A stretch of 64,000 nucleotides of DNA, from NCBI RefSeq assembly GCF_021155775.2, contig NC_060235.2:34636607-34700606 (forward strand), in the 5' to 3' direction. The notes below the pieces were generated by a model. It saw nothing but the letters and a program-made list of their open reading frames with translations. It ran no database searches and had not been told where the DNA came from. Source of the DNA: Neodiprion pinetum (Eukaryota; Arthropoda; Insecta; Hymenoptera; Diprionidae). Positions 14,365 through 24,416 of the stretch are shown here, piece after piece (the stretch's first letter is position 1; every line of letters begins with the position of its first letter). The position numbers were made by a program, and so were the translations under genes.

Positions 14365-14757
14365 TTACCAATGACCTCGGGCACCGGAGTGATCGTTACC
14401 GCCGTTGTTGTGGACCACGGCGTGGAAGCCGTTCTTGTCGGCGTGGTACTTGACGGTGCGGACATTGCCGCCTGGTTCCTTGAGGGAATATTCACCGGCG
14501 ACGTTCTTTCCGTCGCGGTACTCCTTCTGGCCGTGGAAATCGCCCGTGTGATGATCCTCGACCCCGTAAGAGAAGGAGTACTTGGGGTGAGCGACGTAGT
14601 CCAGGTGGTGATGGCCGTGCTTGTCCACCCACTGGACAGGCTGATGGTGTCCCACAACGGGCCCATGGTGGTGTTGGAAGGAGTAGGCCATATGGCCGAA
14701 CGTGGCTTGGGCCAAGACGGCGAGCAAAGCGACGGAGAGGATTAATTTGACAGCCAT
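14365..14757 (-). CDS. RR-2 cuticular protein (CPR family), copy 1
   Basis: Encodes a 130-residue secreted structural protein expected to bind chitin in the exoskeleton. Residues 1-21 form a signal peptide (hydrophobic core ISVALLAV-like, ending at ATFG). A His-rich segment (about 22-56) follows, then an extended Rebers-Riddiford RR-2 domain at about 57-117: aromatic YSFSYGVED, TGDFHGQKE, RDGKNVAGEYSLKEPGG, then RTVKYHADKNGFHAVV, whose regularly spaced aromatic residues are typical of the chitin-binding face. A short Gly/His tail ends the protein. The ATG was chosen because the signal peptide begins directly there. The gene is intronless, whereas many insect CPR genes have an intron early in the signal peptide. 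A TATA box lies upstream and AATAAA downstream. The neighbouring paralogue at 17659-18054 has the same orientation. RR-2 proteins are usually linked to stiff cuticle; that role is inferred from the family. Confidence 0.95.
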   Translation of the reverse strand: MAVKLILSVALLAVLAQATFGHMAYSFQHHHGPVVGHHQPVQWVDKHGHHHLDYVAHPKYSFSYGVEDHHTGDFHGQKEYRDGKNVAGEYSLKEPGGNVRTVKYHADKNGFHAVVHNNGGNDHSGARGHW

Positions 14758-14816
14758 GGTGATCGCAGTCGGGAGGTTGTGTCGATTGTGACTAACGATC
14801 AGGAAATTTGTAACAT

Positions 14817-14823
14817 TTATATA
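14817..14823 (-). promoter_or_regulatory. TATA box of cuticle protein gene copy 1
   Basis: TATATAA on the minus strand, about 60 bp upstream of the ATG. A start-site-like sequence (GTTAGTC) lies about 27 bp downstream, giving a short 5' leader of about 35 nt. A strong TATA box fits the pulsed, high expression usual for cuticle genes. Confidence 0.75.
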
Positions 14824-17153
14824 CTGTTCAGGGGTTTAAGTTAGGTAACGCTCGTTACGCGGTCCGGTAATATAGACAATTGTCACGCTTCTATGAGCGG
14901 GAATAGATCTGAATATAACGTGTGTACGTGTGTTGACGTAAGGCGGCATGTGGATAAGCATATTTCGTCGACTTTGAAAACTAGTAAAAAGTGGAGCGCG
15001 TGTATTTATTCGTCACTTTTCTTTCGCTCCGCAATACTTCGGGTTTCTTTGCCCCGGTGATATTGCTCGTAAAACAGAGCTGCACCACTTTTCAATACGT
15101 GTAACTGTCGAATCCAATGCTTGCCTTTATTCGGCCGAGGAAAATATGTTGCGCACGAGGTATGTGTCTGTTTCTTTTTACTCGCTGAAAAAACACCGGC
15201 GTGGGCGTTTGCTGATCTGAGAAACAATTAAGGCGAGATAAAGACGGCGGGTCACGTAACGCAAGCTCCGCAACGCCTCGCCAGAGGGTATTTTGATTTA
15301 TCGAATTCAATGTATTACGGTGCGGTGGGTTGGACCTCTCATTCGAGACCATACGTGTATCGTCACTGACCTCTGCGGAGAACCTTGGTACGAGTCGAAC
15401 TCGAATGGCCGCATTCGCCGAATTCATCGTTTCCAACTTGCCCGAAAAGCACCAACGTCATTCAAGAACCAGCAACGAACGCAGTCAGATCTCAAGACAT
15501 ACATTTTGAAAAATTAACCATCTCCGAGACAACTACAGATTTTGTGCTACATACTGATCGTGAATTGATAAGGACATTCCAAGAATCACAGGTGCCAGGT
15601 AGTTCTCATCCACAAGATCTGCAAAATACTTTAGTACTATGAAAATCAACGGGGACTGAGGCCAAAGGAGTAGCTAAATAAGCGAAGTGGAAAGCTTCAC
15701 ATGTGACTGAAAGGCAGAGAAAACGTCCGTTAATCCGCTTATGGTAGTCGGTGTTTGGACTGGCTCGACATTAGCATATTACCACAAATTGCGAAAGAGT
15801 CGCGCATAGTGAGGCCAGGCTAAAACTGGGGACATCCGAATGGTGAAATGTTTACCTGAATCTGGATTTCAACTCTGAGAAGCGAAATTATATAAAGTGG
15901 AATATAATGTAAGTATAAAGCGCACGACATCTTTCTTTGTACGGTGTGGTATGGACGATAAAATGCGAAATACTTGGCACGTATATCTCTAGAAATCGGT
16001 TCAGTATCGTATTTATACCCTCTTCGTGACATATATGCGGCTATCACTTTTACCCGTTAGGAAAAAAACGCTATTACACCCAGTTCTTTTCTGAATCAAA
16101 ATACTCCTCTCATCGAATACCCACGATCGTAGCAGCACGACTCCGGAATTGGTTGGCGATAGTAAAAAGTTTAGGAAGAAGCCGGTGATGCAGTTGATCC
16201 CAGAAACGAGAAAACCGACACAACGCTGCCTTAGGTACAAGACAGAAAAACAACCAGCGTCGGAGACAAAAGCGAAAAAAGGGTATAGACGGGGAAAAGA
16301 AAATACAGCGCGAAATAAAAAGCGGACCCTTCTCTGGGGGAGAAACGGGAGAAACACTGAGAAGGGAACCGGCGAACCTCGTTGCGAAACCGAATTCAAT
16401 TCGACAAATCTGAAATGGATGGCCAGGCTGTTCTGCAGGGTCGGAAGAGACGGTCGACTCCCGAGTAAATAGACGAGTTGTAAAAACAGAGTTTCCTCAC
16501 AGATAATTCAGGCTTTTTCCGTGTTCCAAAGGGAGGCGACACAATTTATTTTCAGTCCCGGCGCGTTCAGACGTGATAAAATCTTCGGATGACCTCTCTA
16601 ATCATAATATAATATTACAGTCGTAAAAGGATACTCCGAGATGCTTTCATGTGTGCAAAAACATTACAAATAAACAGCATAATTTTTCCCGTGCTTCGAA
16701 ATGATCACGAAATCGATGCTTTGAAATTGAAACCACGAACGGAAATACAGGAATAGCAGAATGGTCATTGGTCCTAGAGCCAATTAAAGTATCGTGCATC
16801 GAATGATGTTTTCCAGGATGTTTGTGACATGCGAAAATTGTTTTATTCTCACAGTGAATCAACGCATCATTTTCTATTGATTACCATTCAGGTGGTCGAA
16901 GCGCAGAGTTCAATTACCCAATTGCCGTGAACAGAAGTCTGGATTACCAAACAGTTCAGAAGAAAACTCCACATCGGACAGATAAAACATTGCAATTGTA
17001 CAGGATACATATACCGACAATTCTAATCCTCAGATAATTACAAATACAGATGATACCTAGACCGGTTGTTAAGAATTATTATCTTTGAGGAAGTGGTAGA
17101 CGAGCTCAGGAAAAGATGAAGAAATTTATGAAACATTCAGTTTATTAATTAAC
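14824..17153. other. Spacer between the two cuticle protein genes
   Basis: This is upstream sequence of copy 1 and presumably holds its epidermal enhancers, but no specific site can be called. Open frames at 15006-15642 and 16013-16472 overlap on both strands and have no domain character. The inverted repeat at 17154-17395 begins at its right-hand edge. Confidence 0.5.
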
Positions 17154-17193
17154 TGAAACGTATATAATTTTTGAACTACTGGTAAATTCGAAA

Positions 17194-17270
17194 AATTAAC
17201 GACGGAGCCAGGAATCGAACCTGGTATCTAGCGATGCTTTACCGGAGCCTTACTCCACTAGACCACCTAG
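17194..17270 (-). pseudogene. tRNA-like sequence, left palindrome arm
   Basis: The minus strand carries the A and B boxes and a foldable T arm. The sequence before the A box (GGCTAGG) does not pair with the segment after the T arm (CTCCGTC), and the expected anticodon stem positions are mismatched. Box order and spacing would still allow Pol III to initiate, so a transcript is possible but a functional tRNA is not supported. Confidence 0.5.
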
Positions 17271-17281
17271 CCGCCACTTAG

Positions 17282-17349
17282 GGTGGTCTAGTGGAGTAAG
17301 GCTCCGGTAAAGCATCGCTAGATACCAGGTTCGATTCCTGGCTCCGTCG
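17282..17349 (+). pseudogene. tRNA-like sequence, right palindrome arm
   Basis: Exact inverted copy of the left tRNA-like sequence. It diverges from the left copy only upstream of the A box, in the 14-nt centre, so here too no acceptor stem can be formed. A T-rich stretch (AATTTTTCG) shortly after the B box could act as a Pol III terminator. Confidence 0.5.
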
Positions 17350-17587
17350 TTAATTTTTCGAATTTACCAGTAGTTCAAAAATTATATACGTTTCACAAAA
17401 TGAAAATTACCTCGTGATTAATATTAATATTGATGATGCATATCCGCATTTCAATATTATAATATCAGACGGTCATTGACTGTCTTACGAGCTTCGCACC
17501 AAGAAGCGTAAGTTACCAAAATGTAAACACACTTACAGACACTCTTACAATTGTGCTCGAAGAGGAAGAACACTTTCTATATCCACA

Positions 17588-17593
17588 TTTATT
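17588..17593 (-). terminator. Poly(A) signal of the second cuticle protein gene
   Basis: AATAAA on the minus strand, 66 bp beyond the stop codon of the copy ending at 17659. Reading further, a read-through transcript would enter the palindrome after about 190 bp. Confidence 0.75.
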
Positions 17594-17658
17594 AATTAAC
17601 ATCGTGCAGTACAGCAATAGTGAACAACTTCGTAAACGGCTAACGACATCGCAGGACT

Positions 17659-18054
17659 CTAATGACCGTGAGCGTAGGCGCCAGAGTGGTCATTTCCACC
17701 GCTGTTGTGGACCACGGCATGGAAGCCGTCCTTATCGGCGTGGTACTTCACCGTGCGCACATTGCCGCCTGGTTCTTTGAGCGAATATTCACCGGCGACA
17801 TTCTTTCCGTCGCGGTGTTCCTTTTGTCCGTGAAAATCGCCCGTGTGATGGTCCTCGACTCCGTAGGCGAACGAGTACTTGGGATGAGCGACGTAGTCCA
17901 GGTGGTGATGACCGTGCTTGTCCACCCACTGGACAGGCTGATGGTGTCCCACAACGGGTCCATGGTGGTGTTGGAAGGAGTACGCCTTGTGGCCGAACGT
18001 GGCTTGGGCCAGGACGGCGAGCAAAGCGACGGAGATGATCAGCTTGAAGGACAT
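17659..18054 (-). CDS. RR-2 cuticular protein (CPR family), copy 2
   Basis: A 131-residue secreted cuticle protein. It is almost the same as copy 1: over residues 1-126 I count eight differences (positions 2, 3, 7, 23, 63, 80, 109 and 118), and the C-terminal tails differ (AYAHGH here). The signal peptide spans about 1-21, the His-rich linker about 22-56 and the RR-2 chitin-binding domain about 57-117, with the diagnostic RTVKYHADKDGFHAVV end. It is intronless like its paralogue, with the same strand, a TATA box upstream and an AATAAA signal downstream. Tandem arrays of near-identical RR-2 genes are common in insects and are often kept similar by gene conversion. No truncation or frameshift is seen. 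Confidence 0.95.
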   Translation of the reverse strand: MSFKLIISVALLAVLAQATFGHKAYSFQHHHGPVVGHHQPVQWVDKHGHHHLDYVAHPKYSFAYGVEDHHTGDFHGQKEHRDGKNVAGEYSLKEPGGNVRTVKYHADKDGFHAVVHNSGGNDHSGAYAHGH

Positions 18055-18128
18055 CGCGGCTCGAAGGTTGCTTACCGGAGCGACTGACTGTCGAAGAGCG
18101 TTCTGATTTTAGAAATGATTTGCACCGC

Positions 18129-18135
18129 TTATATA
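18129..18135 (-). promoter_or_regulatory. TATA box of cuticle protein gene copy 2
   Basis: TATATAA on the minus strand (context CTATATAAG), about 75 bp before the ATG. TCAGAA at 18101-18106, about 30 bp downstream, resembles an arthropod initiator. This gives a 5' leader of about 50 nt. Confidence 0.75.
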
Positions 18136-19868
18136 GTTACACCTTGGGCAACAGGTATCGTTGACATAACGCCACTTACGACAATGTAACGCGTGAAATA
18201 GAATTCAGATTCGGCTTCACCGAAGCGTGGCAATGTCAAGTGTTTAAACTTTGGCTAACGAAAGCTGTATGCAGGCATGCATGGGCGTAGGCGGATTACA
18301 GGTGAATGTAAATTACCCAAGTCTTGTATAATGGCTTGCTGCCACTAAACGGTCCTCGAAACTATTTGTATTCACCGTTTGAGACGGAATTATTTTGCCG
18401 TATAAAATCGCGTTAATTAAAAAAGTTTACATTCTCTCTGGTAAGTGTCAAGTCGGTTGATAGTTTTCGAGAACAATAGGAAATCGTTTTACCTGCTGAC
18501 GGATCGAATGATACGCCGGGCGAGGAAAGAATCCTAAATAAATTACCGTTGAGTTTCGAGCCTCTTTCCGTCCCTGAAGTAGTGGATTGAAAAATTGTTG
18601 GACGCTGAAATTAGTGGCCGAGCCTATAAATAAGCGGACGCTAATGCGTTTTATCTCGCAGCGAGCGAGGAGAGCCGGTCTCGCCGGTTAAGCGACTGAC
18701 ATAAATTCGATCCCATTGCATTCCCCAAAGATCAGCTCAGAGCCAGGGCTCTTCGGGGCATTCCCAAATTATCCCAAACACGTGTTTTGTTACATATTTC
18801 GATACGTTTCGACGCACGCCCGCCGCTTAATTGCCCGAAAATTAGACGACTGACTCTTCAGATAGGTAAAAAGTCCGGAAAACGTTCTAGGCGGCTGCTA
18901 ATCGCGCCGATCTTTTCAACAATGCGTTCGGTCACACGTTAACATCGCCCAATTTTCTCTTCTGTTCAACCATGGTCGTTAAAGGTTTTCTAAGTAATGA
19001 CACCGGATGCTGTGGAAGGTTAGGGAACCGTACATGTTGTTTCACGGGGTTCCGAAGTCCCTGCATTCCGCCGCGCTAAATAATTTTACATGACTTTTAC
19101 TTATCCTTGATACTTTTCTTTCATTAAACTGAAAATTCATACCGTATACTATTTTTCCTTGTTCCAGCATCAGCAAATTTTGCATTCAGCCAAGCGTCGG
19201 CTTAAAGATCCATCGCGTCAGGAGAATTTACCGACACATTAAATTCTTTCATTCAAAATCGCTGTGCCGCTGACTCGTCCGATTGTTGAGGTGGACTTTT
19301 CTCGTTCGGCCAGCTCGCGTCGGCTGCTGTCCAAGTTATACGTAGGCAAAGCCAGCTGTTCCTCCGAGGAATGTATACACAAATTTATGTATACCGTAAA
19401 ACTATCCCTGTTTTAGAATTTCATATTTTTCAAGTGGAACATTTTATATGCCTCGTCTCGTCAAATTTCAGTTTTTATTCACGCAGTACCGGACAGCGAG
19501 CATTAAACCGGTATACCTTTATTTTCATTAAACAGGCGGAACGAAATGTTTCTCAACGACCAGAAAGGCATTCTACACACATACATACTAGTAAGTATAA
19601 ACGACTAAAATCGTGACGACTATAATACAGTGCAGCGAAAGAGTATTTTCAAAAACGAACGGCTAGTTAAGCAGTAATTGTTGAAAGATTCCGGGTTGTT
19701 GATCGGTTTTCCTTCTGACCGAATTTGGTATGGATCTAAAAATGAACGTAATTTCTTTGAGAAATTCAACATTTTACACTTTCGACGTCCACTTGATAGT
19801 TCGAGTGCTTGCCTCATTAGTATAAAGAAATTGGACGAGACTTACTCTTCTGTTGATAAATATTTCAG
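18136..19868. other. Upstream region of cuticle copy 2, no supported gene
   Basis: Contains the presumptive regulatory DNA of the second cuticle gene. I find no supported exon. Its right edge, about 19845-19868, is a good splice-acceptor-like stretch (pyrimidine-rich, ending TATTTCAG) in front of the possible coding exon that follows. Confidence 0.5.
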
Positions 19869-20150
19869 ATTTCTGGCATAAAATCTTTTCCCAATTGACC
19901 CCACCGATCGTCGAACACTCTTCACCCTACAACTGTGCCAATTGGCATCATATTGCTGGTCATCTCGAAGGCGACACTGATGCGGCAAATTATGATACAG
20001 AGACTGAGAGAGCGGGAGGATCGGGAAGCCGAAGAAGAGAGGTTTGGAAAGAAAGAGAAGGCCAAAGAAGCGCCCCGCCGCGGAACGCGTTCAAAGCCGC
20101 CGACCTCGTCGTCGGTGCTCCGCGCGTTCGCCAACGTCCATAAATCTTGA
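19869..20150 (+). CDS. Possible 3' terminal exon of an unidentified gene
   Basis: After the acceptor-like TTCTGTTGATAAATATTTCAG an uninterrupted frame of 93 codons runs to TGA at 20148-20150. It starts ISGINLFPIDP, then has a hydrophobic stretch TVPIGIILLVISKATL (about residues 22-37), followed by a strongly charged, probably helical segment (LREREDREAEEERFGKKEKA) and a basic, Ser/Thr-rich end finishing ANVHKS. Third positions look GC-biased, as in the clear coding exons. No ATG starts this frame near the acceptor, so upstream exons would be needed and I could not find them. A second overlapping frame is also open, and no AATAAA follows closely. It may be chance; treat it as a candidate only. 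Confidence 0.3.
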
Positions 20151-23100
20151 CTGCTGTAGACAAAAGCCCGAAAAATGAAGCGCATCAATTAACCCCGTAG
20201 CGGTGAGCAACGCTTTCGATCACTTTAAAAATTTTCGCTGAGAGAAGACGCGCGCTCGTCCCGCGTCCCCTTTTCCCTCGCCCCTCGTCCTCTTTATCTC
20301 AAAGTTGGACATGTGGCAAACGGCGTCGACGGAGATCCCAACCCTGTAAGTGGTTTTCGAGCCACGTCGTTAACTCCCAAGAACCACGTGTCCCCAAGAT
20401 GTTTCCGCGTGCTTACTAACTAAAAGTACTTTCCGGGCTTAAGTAGAATTTAGGACACGTGAGCCATGATGGCCTAGAACTTGGGAGGCAAAGCGCGTAA
20501 AATGATGTAACTTTGACCGTTTTAATCTCCAGTGGAAATAAAGAGGCCGCCCTGTCAAAGGCGGCGGACCTGATCCGCGGTTCCTGCAATGATCGAGGAT
20601 GCCGTTCGTCTCTCCGTCCTTCGGAGAGATATCTTCGCCCAGCGGGACCCGGTGAGCATTTCATGCCATGTGAGCCAGTTCAATGTAACAATGTAAATAC
20701 TTTGTCATCCGGCAGGGCCGCTTCTCGATCCTGGAGCCACGGCTGTTCCCGGTTGTCCCGAGGCGGAGTAGGGCAATCAGCCGCACGGAAAGCGCTGCAG
20801 TCATTCCGTTGCCATTATGAGTTTTAATTCGATTCGAGGGCAGAGCAGAACGCTTTGTGCTACTTCACGCATAGAATTACCGACGGAACTGGTCACTCGA
20901 ATCGTGAGAGTCGCTGTACAATCCCGCTTGAATCCGGAATTATATCTCGCAGTTCGAACTCAAAGCCTGCACATGGACCAGATGCTATACAGGTGCGGTA
21001 GGTAGGTACTCTATATGATAGAAATAGTAACCTCCTGCTGGAAACGTAATTATTACGCGGAGCACAAATCCGGCTTTTTGTATAGTTGCCGACTCTGCGC
21101 TCGAGGAGGCAATTAAAAAGTATATTTGAACGAGCATATTTTTGAAATATTGACAAGGATTGCGTTCCATACAAACGTTACCCTCATTCTTTTCATCATC
21201 GGAAATACCAAACTGGACAATTAACTTTTTATCTCTCAGCGCACAGGACCTTATCAATAAAAAATAGTAACGATGCGCTCTTTTGAATCAGTTATACTTC
21301 GATTTCGACACCGAATTTTACATCTAATTTCACAACATATGCCGAACGATTCGTGATCATAAATCGTTGCAACTCCGCCAAAGACTATGAACAAAGAAAA
21401 AAGCATCCAAGGAAAAATCATGTTGACTGCTAAAAATAGCTCCGCGGTATTTCAAGTACAAGCATTAAATTTCGAGGTCAATTGCCGCTCGCAATATTAA
21501 TTCATGAAGCCCTCGCTGTTTTCCGTTGAATTTACGTCAACTGTGGAATTTTAATAATGTAAAAATTAAAGCAGCGATAAAGGAGGGGGATGATTATGCG
21601 AGGGCGTATCAGAAGGGGGTGAAAATTTACGTGACGCCATGCAAACGCGAGGAGGAGGGAACGAGAACTTCCCGCAGTGGGTGAAATTGCGTGACGTACG
21701 TTACGTGATGAGAAAAAATAGTTCCATTTTTTGCGGTCGTGATATTACAAAGAGGAGGAGACTGAAGCTTTACGCTGATCGACCGCGTATTATGAATTCA
21801 AACGCGTCGGACCCACCCGCAGGGTACATCCGAGCACCCTGACGTGAATGTGGTGGGCAGAAGCCGAGGGGGACGTGAGTACCTACGCAGGTATAAGTAA
21901 ACGTTACCCCTCAAGTGAGATATGGATCTTCCAGCTCGTTGAACGCGGAGAACAGAACGTTGAGTTGCGTTTACGTTTACGCAATCCTGACGCAGCTCCG
22001 CGTTGCGCGACCAGAAGGGTTGACCGAAAGAATACAACCGCAAGGGCTGCGGACCCCAAGCCTTGTGGAGCGAGTCCTTTCGGCGAACCGTGGCGAAACC
22101 CGTCCGTCACTCTCGTTATTAATATACTTTGCGTGCTGGCTGGCGCTCCGGTATAATAATACGTGCGTGCTCGTGTGGGTATATATGATACACAATTTGC
22201 TCATCTACTGGGTGTCCGTACACGGAGAACGTATCCGCGCTGATTTGACAAGAGACGTCTCCATTTCAGTGACGATGCCATTAATGCTACGCGGAGTTTG
22301 CCAATATTCACCTCAATTACAGGATCTCGAATTACGCGGTGGTTCGGTTAACTGGAACAGTCCGGAACTCTGCGGATAAACTGTAACTAGACAGTAATCC
22401 GACCTCCTGTATAGAATATCGAAGAAGTGAGAAAGCATTTCATTAGCTGCAAAATATTTTAACAACAACCACTTTGCCGCTTCATACAAATTTAACTCGT
22501 GTATACTGTCATATACTCTGCGTATGTCCCGATATTTTTACCAGATTGCAAAATTGCGCGAAACTCAATCGTACTGCATTTATTTATTAACTACGCAAAC
22601 GATGCAAGTTTCGAATCCGATATTTCAGAATTATTGGCATCAACGAGCGTAGGCTGCTGAGAAGTTTCACATCGTGACGACACGAGCGCGTGCCAACATT
22701 TGCGTAATTCAGGAAGTCGAGTCAACATTATTATAACCGTGTACGGGTAATGTAATTGCTTACAAAAGTAATAGAAAAAAGATTTGAGAAACACGAACGC
22801 TGCAGTTTTCTCGTCGCGTTGCGAGAGATATGCGGCGAAACATACGCCCATAGGACAGATTTTTTAATAACCGAGGGCAGAAAGCGTGACGGGTGATAAT
22901 TTGATCGTGTATTGCTCGCGTCACCCGTTAATGAAAAGCGATCCAAAACACCGGAGGGTTCGAACAATTCTAGGCGTACTTTCACCTCAGAGATTTACAA
23001 CAGATAAAAAGGATGAGTTTTCGATGGTGCTCGCGATGCTTCCCCCACATATGTATGTACACGTGACGTGTAAAGCCAACACGAAGGGGTACGCGTACGT

Positions 23101-24392
23101 ACGAAGCGCGGAGCTTTGAATGAGTCGATGCAAAGTCGAGCGTGAAGCACGAGTTTTCTCCCACGGGATTGAGAGATTTTTCAGCAAAAAAAAAAAAAAT
23201 AAAAATATATACAGGAGAAACAAAACACGTGCCGAAGTACGGAGGGGGGCAACGAAAACAGAATTAAAAATTTTTAAATATCACTCGTCGACCGGCGAGC
23301 TGTTCGAAACTTTCTCAATTCATTTTAGAACGCTAGTCGCGATTTCGAACTTTCCTTTATATACGAGGTGGACGAAGGGTGAAGGTTTATTACGAACTAT
23401 GAACGTCAATCTATGTACCTGAAGGAGGAGAAAAACAAATAAATCTCATAGCTTCGAAGTTTAGTAGGTAGAGAGAGGTACATTATAGAGCCGGACGATG
23501 TAGGAACAAATGAAATTTAACGACGTCTAATACGCTCCTGACGGAATTGCTTGAAACTCTGTACCAAAGATCCTTGCTCCTTGCAACGACTGCGTCAGAC
23601 TGTAAAACGAGTTCGTAAGATAAATTAGCCTCGTTAACTGCCCCGCGGGAAAACGATAGGTACCTTCGAAACTGCGGGGTCGGTCGATTTGAACGGGTCT
23701 AGGCGATACAAATAAATTGAGCTTTATTAATTGAAATAAATGCCGGATTATTTTATGAGCGTAACGTTTCAGCCGTTGCTTCGCCACGCGGCTTATTTGA
23801 GACGTTTGGTCGATGCAGCAGCCGATCCGATGCGAGTAATTTGAAACCGTCTGCATTGGTCATCCGTAAATTGGATATGACGATAAGTACAATGGTGCTG
23901 TGAGCGTTAAATCCTTTTCCCAATAAAAACGTTCGATAGCGTAGTGCTGCTAATTTACTGCAGTCAAACTTTTCTACACCGCGAGTATTTGGTCAGATGA
24001 TCACGCAAGACCAGCAATGGTGCCCGTATGAATAAATAAATGATTCTGCAAATTAAATCCGTTGATGCGGGGCGTGAACTTGTCTTCACCGAGCTTGAGT
24101 ATAACTGCGAAAGAAAACGAGGCGAGGCTCGGAGAAAATCATTATTGAAGCAAATGGTCCTGATTGGTTGTCTCGTTGTTTCGAAACGCCGCCGAGTTTG
24201 CTCCTCGTTTTTTCTGGAGGGGCCTTTGGGTGGGAAACACTTGACACAACGTCTAGCCCCAAGTGACCATGAAAACAAGGTTTGATTTCTTACCGAGTAC
24301 AGTGGTATGAGCGAGCGGGGATTTGAAGATGAAGTATAACCGTTCCGTGACACTTGGAAGTGAAAGAGGAAACGTAGAAGGAGAGAAAGAGA

Positions 24393-24416
24393 TACATATA
24401 TATATACATATATATA
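24393..24416. repeat. (TA)n/(CATA) microsatellite
   Basis: Alternating TA with interspersed CA, within a purine-rich stretch (GAGAGAAAGAGA directly before it). Confidence 0.7.

Larger units (their letters stand above)
17154..17395. repeat. Perfect 114-bp palindrome with tRNA-like arms
   Basis: The left arm 17154-17267 and right arm 17282-17395 are exact reverse complements over 114 bp, separated by only 14 nt (17268-17281). Read outward from the centre, each arm contains TGGTCTAGTGG, matching the Pol III A box, and GGTTCGATTCC, matching the B box exactly, and then an AT-rich tail. The D-stem (GTCT/AGGC) and T-stem (CCAGG/CCTGG, 7-nt loop) can form, but the anticodon stem and the 7-bp acceptor stem cannot. 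The arms are therefore tRNA-derived rather than working tRNA genes. It could be two SINE-like units head to head, a foldback/MITE element, or an assembly artefact. I see no clear target-site duplication. Confidence 0.9.

Noticed and set aside
14350..14745. Antisense frame over cuticle gene copy 1 as a gene
   Set aside because: It is the mirror of a clear RR-2 coding region; frames of this kind arise from the codon bias of the sense gene.
17194..17349. Two functional tRNA genes in divergent orientation
   Set aside because: A and B boxes and the T arm are present, but neither the acceptor stem nor the anticodon stem can form, so a working tRNA and an anticodon cannot be assigned.
17662..18087. 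Antisense frame over cuticle gene copy 2 as a gene
   Set aside because: Same reason as for copy 1.
21915..22379. 154-codon plus-strand frame
   Set aside because: No recognisable domain, heavy overlap with open frames on both strands, and an unnatural composition.
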